DNA of 64,000 bases. Origin: Kwoniella bestiolae CBS 10118 (Eukaryota; Basidiomycota; Tremellomycetes; Tremellales; Cryptococcaceae). Shown here in pieces: positions 56,790-64,000 of the stretch. The notes under the pieces were generated by a model that saw nothing but the letters and a program-made list of their open reading frames with translations, was not told where the DNA came from and did no database searches. The position numbers and the translations under genes were made by a program. Positions within the stretch are counted from its first letter, which is position 1, and each line of letters starts with the position of its first letter. The stretch lies in NCBI RefSeq assembly GCF_000512585.2, contig NC_089242.1, positions 2,418,001-2,482,000 on the forward strand, read 5' to 3'.

Positions 56790-58803
56790 TTACATACCAG
56801 CAGTGACCTTCTTCTCACCCTTGAATCGAGGGTAGAACAGTTGACTGAGAAGTAAGTTCCCACCTTTAGCTGCTCTAACCATTCCTCCTGGGACTTGCCA
56901 GGTTCCTGCGACGGGAAAGGTGAGTGTTCCGGATCCCTTTTCTGGACCTAGGGGGATCATCTGTACGACCGCGAAGGGGAGTGTCAGCACTAACATCAAT
57001 AGAGGGATTGGAAACAGGTAGAACGCATCTTGCTCTATGCTCATCAGACGAGAAGAAGAAGCGAAAGGGGCCATGGATGACTGTTAGTGGAGGAAAGCAG
57101 AACTCACCATAGCTGCTAATGATGGTCGAACGTATTTCTTGAGCGCCTTGCCCTTGATCTCGTTAATAATACTAAAGGTCATGACAGCGTATCAGTAATT
57201 GTGGAGATGTCATCGAATTTTCGGATATACCGCATGGACTCACTTCACTGAACATCCCTTGGCATCGTAATCTGCACCCATATACGTCTTCCAGCCAGGG
57301 GTGGAACAGCAATCACCGATAGCGTAGTAATTCTTGGTAAGGGGTGATTGCGAGTTTTCAGAGGTGACCTGCCGATGATGAAGCAGACATCAGCTTTCAG
57401 TCAAAGATACAAAGTTCACTCGGGTTTCCCTCAACGTCCGCTGCTTGTAGACAATTTTATGACACTCACTCTCAGATATTCGTCCACCCCTACCATACCA
57501 GAGATCAAAGCGTCCTTATCCGCCTGCTGTACCAAGCCCACATTCGGTTTATTCCCAATACTGACGAACACGTAATCCGCTTCTAGTGTTTTCCCAGATT
57601 GCAATTTCACCTTCTTCACCCCATCTTGCAATCCGAATGATCCTGACCAATCTTCGGCCGATGTTTGTTCCGCTGGGATCTCGACTTTATCATTGAGGAT
57701 CAGATCGATCTTGGAATCTGCCAAGAGTTTTTCCAGGGTGACGGAGAGTTTGGGTAAAGTGGGTGGAGAAGAGTAAGAGTGGGCTTTCCCCTTTGGATCT
57801 GGCGCGGTGGCTTGGGGGTGTAAGACGGATGAGAGGGAGTGGACGATGGTTATGGATTTATCGGGGTAGTTGGCTCGGATTTCCTATGGGTACCCTTGCA
57901 TCAGCGTGACATTCTCTTCAGAACTGAGGGAACCAGTATCACGAAGACGGTCAATAGAGATAAGCCACTCACACCTGCCATCTCCAACCCCACCGCACCA
58001 CCACCGATAATAACAATCTTCTGGGCTTGCTTGATCTCCCCCTGAGTCTTGATCAACACATCATGGTATCCTTGTTTGCTCGAATCAGCGGGTGGTCGCA
58101 TGGGACTGGGTTGTTGAGCACCGGTCGACAAGATACATTTCTACGGGACATGGTGGTTAGCACAGACAGGTACAAGCAAGTCAAGTGTATTCTCGGGGAA
58201 GAGCGATGCGGCGAATAAGAAGAGGTCATAGCGTGTTTCATTTGTGATTTCAGGTGGGGTGGGTGTAGTTCCATGATGAATCTCGGAAGCAATTCGACTG
58301 ATACTCACAAAGAAGGGAACCTCATTGGATCCTTCAAACAGCTTTTCCAATACTATCGAGTTCTCCTTGAGCTCGACCACTTTATTGGGGACGACCAATT
58401 TATGGTTCGAATTCTTGGGGAAGACGGTTTCTTGCGATAACGGTACGGTGATCCTCTTTTCCCAGCCTAGATTGCCAGTCCAAATCATCGATCAGCTCGC
58501 CTGCTTGCGACTCAGTGCTTGAGGGGCAAGTGCTCACCTGGTACTACGGCGGCTCTCAGCGAAGCGATGGGCCAGAAAGCGTAATCGAGCGCATCGATCA
58601 AGATGATTCGGTGCGTGGTAGGTAGGCTTGGTGAGAGGTAATTGGCGAGTTGTTGACCTGCCGACGAGGCTGAGATATCGATGTATTCAGTCAGCTTATA
58701 GTGCTGACAGAAAGGTATGAAGAAGGGGGACATTGAACCCACCACCAACGATAACGATATTCTTGAACTTGGACATGTTCTGCTCTGCGGGCGGGGTCGA
58801 CAT
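56790..58803 (-). CDS. AIFM2/AMID-like FAD/NAD(P)H oxidoreductase
   Basis: Flavoprotein of the apoptosis-inducing-factor-homologous / ferroptosis-suppressor type, also related to type II NADH dehydrogenases; uses NAD(P)H, probably to reduce quinones. Start MSTPPAEQNMSKFKNIVIVG gives the first FAD-binding beta strand; an intron follows, then SAGQQLANYLSPSL. Next come YAFWPIASLRAAVVPG and KLVVPNKVVELKENSIVLEK. The NAD(P)H site reads KIVIIGGGAVGLEMAGEI. The DYVFVSIGNKPN strand and YYAIGDCC (second FAD motif) follow. The C-terminus is MIPLGPEKGSGTLTFPVAGT then KGGNLLLSQLFYPRF and ends KKVTAGM. About seven introns. No signal peptide or membrane segment seen. Confidence 0.88.
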
Positions 58804-59642
58804 GGTTGATCGAGTGTGATATGACAATGATCCAGTGGATGAGATGTTCGGTTGTAAAGTATGGTGTGCGAAGGATCGTAATGATTCAAAGAAAGAGAGA
58901 TAGATAGATAGAATGAGATCAAGTCAATCAATCAGCCATTCCAATCATTCCGTGAGAAGTGATATCGAGATGTTGATTATTGGATTATCCATAAACTCAC
59001 AGTATCAAAGGAAATGCCGTAAAGGGGTAGTCGTAAGTAAAATACGAGTTTTGAGTACTCGTATTCTCGATCGTATCTCCAAGCAATCAAGCCATGCATC
59101 GTCCCCCCTTGGGTGTATTACCTCGTATATATAGTGAGCGTGCTCGGTGATCATGCCCAGAAACAGTCCGGTAGCTCGGTTTTCACACCAACAGCTTGGT
59201 CTTGTTTGTATGGATGTTTATGTGTGTTACAGATTGAACCACCGTCAATGTCGATCCCGATTAAATACCCTGATCGAATATCACCACACTTACTGCATTC
59301 ACCGTGAAACCGAGGAGATGACCGAACATCGGCTCTCGTGGGAAAGTAGTAGATTTGTTATTTGTGTGGTTGGTGTTTTGCCGATAAAAGCGAGCAATTA
59401 GCTCAGTTATTTAGCCGATACGAGTTGAGCATGTGGGTTGTTACGAATCAGATACTACGTATAATCCGAGTCATAGATAACGAATACGAGTAAATATACG
59501 AGTCATACGGGAAATATCACGATACTCGAGTATGGGGTGATCACATACGAACAGCTGAAAACTGGAGATATTTGTCAACTAGTAATAGATAATCTATCAC
59601 AAACTTCGACCCACCCGACACTCGTTCATACCCATATCAACC
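58804..59642. promoter_or_regulatory. Divergent promoter region of the AIFM2-like and PhzF-like genes
   Basis: 839 bases. Between about 59040 and 59525 the word ACTCGTAT/ATACGAGT and close variants recur several times (59038-59064, 59110, 59416, 59486-59532), partly as inverted pairs. No coding exon recognised. Confidence 0.5.
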
Positions 59643-60889
59643 ATGTCATCCCCCCAGCTCCAATTCCACCTCCTCAACGCCTTCGTCGTCGACTCAAACC
59701 CTCACAGCGGGAACCAAGCTGCCGTAGTCCTTTTCTCCGATCCGTCAGATCACCGAGCAGAAGACGAGAAATGGATGACCTCTGTAGCTAGGGATTTCGG
59801 TTTCTCAGAGACTGCTTATCTAGTCCCTCTCGCACTGGATGAGAAGGGAGATAAAGGGGAATGGGGTTTGAGGTGGTTCACTCCTGAGGTGGTGAGTCTG
59901 CTCAATCTCTAGTCTTCACGACGTTGTATCATCTGCTCCTTATGGTGTCAACGGACCGGCCGATAAGCCTGATATACGTGTTGAACTGGAACTAATTACA
60001 TTCTATTGTGTATATAGGAAGTCACCCTATGCGGCCACGCGACCCTCGCCTCGTCCAAAGTCCTCTTCTCCCTCAATCCGGCTCTACAACTCATCACCTT
60101 CCAAACTCGTTTCAGCGGTACCCTCACAGCTAGGCGAGTGGGCCAAGAGGAGGTGGAAATTTCATTACCTACCTTATCGAACGAGGTCATTTCGAAGTTC
60201 GGAAGTACCACATCCAACGATGATGAGACGAGGGCTTTGGAAGGGGCCTTTGGGCTTGATAGAGGTGGGGTAGTGGGTGTGGAGGAAATTGATTTTAGTG
60301 GGAATAGATGTTTGATCGTTCAGCTTTCTCAGGGGGTGGATGTGGAGAAGATCAGGGTGGATATAAAAGCTTTGGTGCGTGCTCTGTTACGATCTCAGTC
60401 TCAACCTTATCATCTGAGGAGATGAGAGTTAATGGATTGATGCTTTGTTAGGTCGCCATAACCGGATGCGCAGTCATTACCCAGGTGGATAATTCCAAAT
60501 CCATCGAGACAGGAGAATTGCACATAAATTCAAGGGTATTTGGTCCAGCACTGGGAGTAGATGAGGATCCTGTGGTGAGTCCTTCGGCCGCCCAAGCTCA
60601 GACTTGAAGTCCACGATTGATATCTGACCATACATCTCATTTCATATAGACTGGCTCCTCTCACGCCCACTTGACGGGGTACTACCTCCTTTCTCAAGCT
60701 ACTGCTCAAGCGTACATCCCCAAAGAGCTGCTTGCGAAGGTATCTTCGCCGAAAGAACTCACAGTGATAGGACATCAGAGATCTTCAAGAGGAGGTTTGT
60801 TGAAGTGTCAATTAGATGCGGAAGATCAAGGGAAGGTGAAGATTGTAGGGAATGCGTTTGAGTTTGGTAGAGGTACTTTGAATTTGTAA
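59643..60889 (+). CDS. PhzF-family isomerase-like protein
   Basis: Diaminopimelate-epimerase-fold protein of the phenazine biosynthesis PhzF family (yeast YHI9-like); substrate in fungi unknown. Start MSSPQLQFHLLNAFVVDSNP, followed by SGNQAAVVLF (the GNxAAV motif) and DFGFSETAYLVPL, where the Glu is the conserved catalytic residue. Then LRWFTPEV joined over an intron to EVTLCGHATLASSKVLF, the second signature. The C-terminal half has ITGCAVITQ, NSRVFGPALGVDEDPVTGSS and HAHLTGYYLLSQ, ending FEFGRGTLNL. The C-terminal Gly-rich region usually binds the substrate. Three introns. The start matches the family N-terminus exactly. Confidence 0.93.
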
Positions 60890-61100
60890 TCGTTAAACCC
60901 ACAATGCAATGACTTCGTGAGAATGCGTGCCGCAGTCCAAATCGGCCGTTCAATACATCAAGGTCATCATGCCCATTAGTGGAGTATGTACATCTTTAGT
61001 CCATTACAAGAATATACAAAATAGCCATGACATGCCTATCGTCTGCTAAACACCATCAATTATATCTTCGCCTTCAACAACAACCAGCAGCATCATTATA
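60890..61100. other. Convergent intergenic region
   Basis: About 210 bases between the stop codons of the PhzF-like gene and STE50; nothing recognised. Confidence 0.4.
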
Positions 61101-64000
61101 CTATATCTTATTCCCTTCACCAGAGTGCGATCCAAGCGTAGGCGTAGGCGTCCCACCATGCTCATCCTTCAATCGCTCCTCCAAATCCCCATTATTGACT
61201 ATCTTCCCGTCAGCATTGCTGGAAGGTATCACCGTTCCAGTGGGAGTAGGCGTAGTAGCCGAAGAGGGAGTATTGGTGCTGGGTTCGGTGGATGCCTTAC
61301 CTACGAACCAGGCGGGCACCCAACCTCTTTCACCTGTATCTGATTTGATGCTATGGTATGAAGGCGGGTCAGTTTTCGTGCATCGGTTTCAGCAAGAAAC
61401 AAAAGCGGTAGCTTACGTGTAACTCCTATTACCCATTGTTCAAGAGAAGATTGTAGATCAAGTCAAGTCAACATGCTATGCTATTCACTATCATCGATCA
61501 AGAGGCTGGACCCACCAATGACAATATTTCTTGTACACCCTGACTTTATCTCCCTCCTTCAAACTCAATTCGGCATCTCCTTTCGCTTCATAATCCATCA
61601 ATACGTTCCCTGCGTAACTCGACGAGATAATAGCGGATGGAGGGAGAGGTGATAAGCCAGGATATGGTGCAATATCGCCTGAAGGATGGGGAGAGACCAG
61701 TGAGATGGGCTGGGAAAGCTCGAGAAGGCAGCCTGGAGCGGAGGGTTGGGCGTAAGCATGTCTGAAACACGAATGACAATCGTACATATCCGTAGAGGTG
61801 TTTGCCAGAGCTTATGCAAGGGCAATGTGCTAGCTATAGGAGAGCATTTACTCACCTGCAGGTACCCATCCCTGAGTCGGATCACTCGATTTACCCAACC
61901 CATCTGGATCTTTCTGCACGATATACCACCCCTTCGCCTTGGACAGTATAACATAGGTTGATCCACTACATCCATATCCCCGTCGATTCCTTTGGATCAG
62001 CTCTCCTTTCACCTCGCTATATCTCAGAACAAAACACTCACACAGCAACATTGAACTCGTCTTGTCTATCAGCGATATACCTGATCAATGTCAACTAATT
62101 AACAAAACCGATCCGATCCCAGTCAAACAAGACCAAAGACTTACGGATAGATAGCCACTGCATAAGTGACATTAACGACATTCCCATCTTTATCTACCAT
62201 CGTTCCGGTTGTATTACCCGGTTGTAAGTTCATCAGTCCATTCGTAGCTGGGTGTCTGGAGGTCGAAGCCGAAGCTGAAGAGTCAAAAGATGAATCCTTC
62301 AATCCTGGGGAGGGTATTTCGGGGAAATTGCCATTGGGCGTATCTCCCTCTGCATTTAATCTACCTGAGGGTTGGAGGTTGGCTTTGGTAGGTGAGATGG
62401 AAGTGTCAGAGGAAGGTTTGATCTTGGGTAGGACGTTGGCGGTGGTATTGGGTGGTAGACCTAGTTTTTGGGCTTGTTTTTGTTGGGCTACTGCTATAGG
62501 AGATCTGATATCTTTCTGTGATTGGGAGATAGCATATTAGCTATTATTCTTTCGGCCATGAATATTGTGTGTGGGAGCCTTCCACAAGGGCCATATTCTG
62601 GATCAAAATTCAATGTGTGAAAGCCACTCACGATATGTCGAAGCATGAATACTGGTCTATGTCCACTTTCCTTCAATTTCTGGAACAACAACAACGGTTT
62701 CTCGTCATAGCTCAGACATCGTTCTATGATCATGCAAGGATCATCAGCTCGTCTTCCCCATCCCCTTTCCGTCGTCTCCTGGCATTTGAACGATGTCTCG
62801 GTGATTGTCATGACCATAACCTCACTCACCAGTATTATCAAAACAGATGAACAAAGCATACAATTTCCAATCATCATTAATCTTATACTTCTTCAGCGCA
62901 GCAGGTAACACCTTCCAACAAGGATCTTCGAGCGTCACTCTAAATGATTTAGCTGCACTTCGAGCCTCAGCGTTGGCCTGCGATTTGGCTCGTTCAGATG
63001 GTGCGCCCGCTCCCGCCGGGCCAGTGGGACTGGGCCCAGAGGTAGGTTGACCTGTATTTCTAGGAGCGCTCAGCGATTGTTGTTGGGATTGCGAGGCGAT
63101 TGGAGGAGGCGACGTGACTGAGCTGGAGCTTGATACCGGACCTGAACTTAGGAGTCTGGTCAGAGGTGGTGGTTGGATGGGATTGGGTCGGGAATGAGCC
63201 TTGTCTTCGGGTCTAGCTTGATTCTGATTCTGGGCTAAAGGCGATTCGAAAGGATAGGAAGAGGTGACGGTAGTGGGTGTGAAGCTATCTTGGAATGTCG
63301 GTGTGTCGGAGGTCTGTGGGACTGGCTGATTGGTGTTATTGGATGCTGTGGAGGACGCGAGGGAGGAGGGGAAGACGGTAGATGCACGACGATTCGTTCG
63401 GCTTGGACCCTGTTGGAGTGATCACCGGGAATCAGCTATCAGCAAACTGCCTTGCGGTGCTTGGATTGAGGTAGTGGTATGAAATGCAAGATAATACAAG
63501 ACCCGAACTGCACTCACAGCCTCACCCTCCTCACCATCACTCCCCCTCTCCTTGAAATCCTTCCACTTCAGACTCCCTGATCGACCAAGATTCGACTTCC
63601 CCTCCATACCAGGTATCCCACGAACCTCCCCTTCCGCAGAGTGAGGTTGTGTAGGTACGGGTATACCGTTTTCTTCGAATGCAGATAACATCCTCATCTG
63701 TTCTCTCTCGAGATGTATCAGACGTTCCTCTATCGCACCAACAATACAAATATCCAAGTAAGCTGGACAATCGAACAAGTATGGATGATCGCATGTATAT
63801 TGGCTCACGCTGTTCATGTATCATATCCAGTAGTTTCTCTACGTTACTCTGAGTGACTTTCTCGTTCTCTTCCGCATCTGCGTTGTCATGATCATCATCA
63901 GCTTGACTGTCGAATATAGAGGGACCATCAAAATATAATGGAACGGGAACGAGCCAACCCACCTTGAGGCTTCCAATCATCCTCACCAAACTCAACCCCC
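61101..64000 (-). CDS. STE50: STE50/Ubc2-type MAPK adaptor, N-terminal part beyond the window
   Basis: Adaptor of the pheromone/filamentation MAPK cascade. The 5' end lies beyond the right edge; the first visible exon ends GVEFGEDDWKPQ. Next are a coiled-coil (NVEKLLDMIHEQRERLIHLE), a Ser/Pro-rich spacer, and a Ras-association domain: KSFRVTLEDPCWKVLPAALK, INDDWKLYALFICF and ERCLSYDEKPLLLFQKLKES, then FMLRH. After another spacer come two SH3 domains: YAVAIYPYIADRQDEFNVAV with GWYIVQKDPDG and GWVPAG; and NVLMDYEAKGDAELSLKEGD with VRVYKKYCHW and GWVPAWFVGK. Budding-yeast Ste50 has no SH3; SAM-RA-SH3-SH3 is the Ustilago Ubc2 layout. The SAM domain would be upstream of 64000. C-terminal tail GSHSGEGNKI. 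About nine introns visible. Confidence 0.85.

Noticed and set aside
1..64000. CRISPR array, transposase, integrase or viral gene
   Set aside because: No regularly spaced identical repeats and no recognisable transposase, reverse transcriptase or integrase motifs in any frame examined.

Overview
The window looks like nuclear DNA of a basidiomycete yeast of the Tremellomycetes (Cryptococcus/Kwoniella type). The reasons are: compact genes on both strands, many 45-80 nt GT-AG introns (often several per gene), very small exons, and a gene content of conserved fungal housekeeping proteins. No rRNA, convincing tRNA, transposon or CRISPR array was seen. Species-level placement is inference.

Layout. 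0-7.2 kb: SEC53 (phosphomannomutase), PIS1 (phosphatidylinositol synthase) and COG6 (Golgi tethering). 7.5-15.3 kb: an accessory block of intronless, unrecognised genes. Two head-to-head pairs (minus 7589-8554 with plus 9161-10348; minus 11012-11956 with plus 12640-13758) are followed by a decayed plus-strand copy near 14104-15229. All five share weak but ordered motifs, so they look like one fast-evolving family grown by duplication of a divergent pair. 15.4-48.9 kb is mostly core genome: SNU23, NUP133, a C2H2 transcription factor with a long upstream region, an unknown Lys/Arg/Pro-rich protein, MAK5 helicase, a PAQR/IZH membrane protein, a SERF-like small protein, eIF2A, a PRPP synthetase, MND1, a NOL8-like RRM protein carrying repeated SPLFPTR motifs, NSE1, and a disordered protein with two 14-3-3-type motifs.

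49-54 kb is a second accessory stretch. It has a possible gene fragment and two minus-strand loci that together encode three Zn2Cys6 DNA-binding modules once introns are removed; the 5' end of the second locus could not be found. 54.2-64 kb: an aldo/keto reductase with a 12-nt exon, a small SANT/Myb-like gene with an apparent frameshift, an AIFM2/AMID-like flavoprotein, a PhzF-family protein, and the C-terminal part of a STE50/Ubc2-type adaptor (RA plus two SH3 domains) cut by the right edge.

Functionally the core genes serve glycosylation and lipid precursors (SEC53, PIS1, COG6), RNA and ribosome work (SNU23, MAK5, NOL8-like, eIF2A), nuclear transport (NUP133), nucleotide precursors (PRPP synthetase), meiosis and DNA repair (MND1, NSE1) and mating/filamentation MAPK signalling (STE50). 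The accessory blocks have no assignable pathway. Exon boundaries are read by eye from splice consensus and reading frame; small errors are possible.
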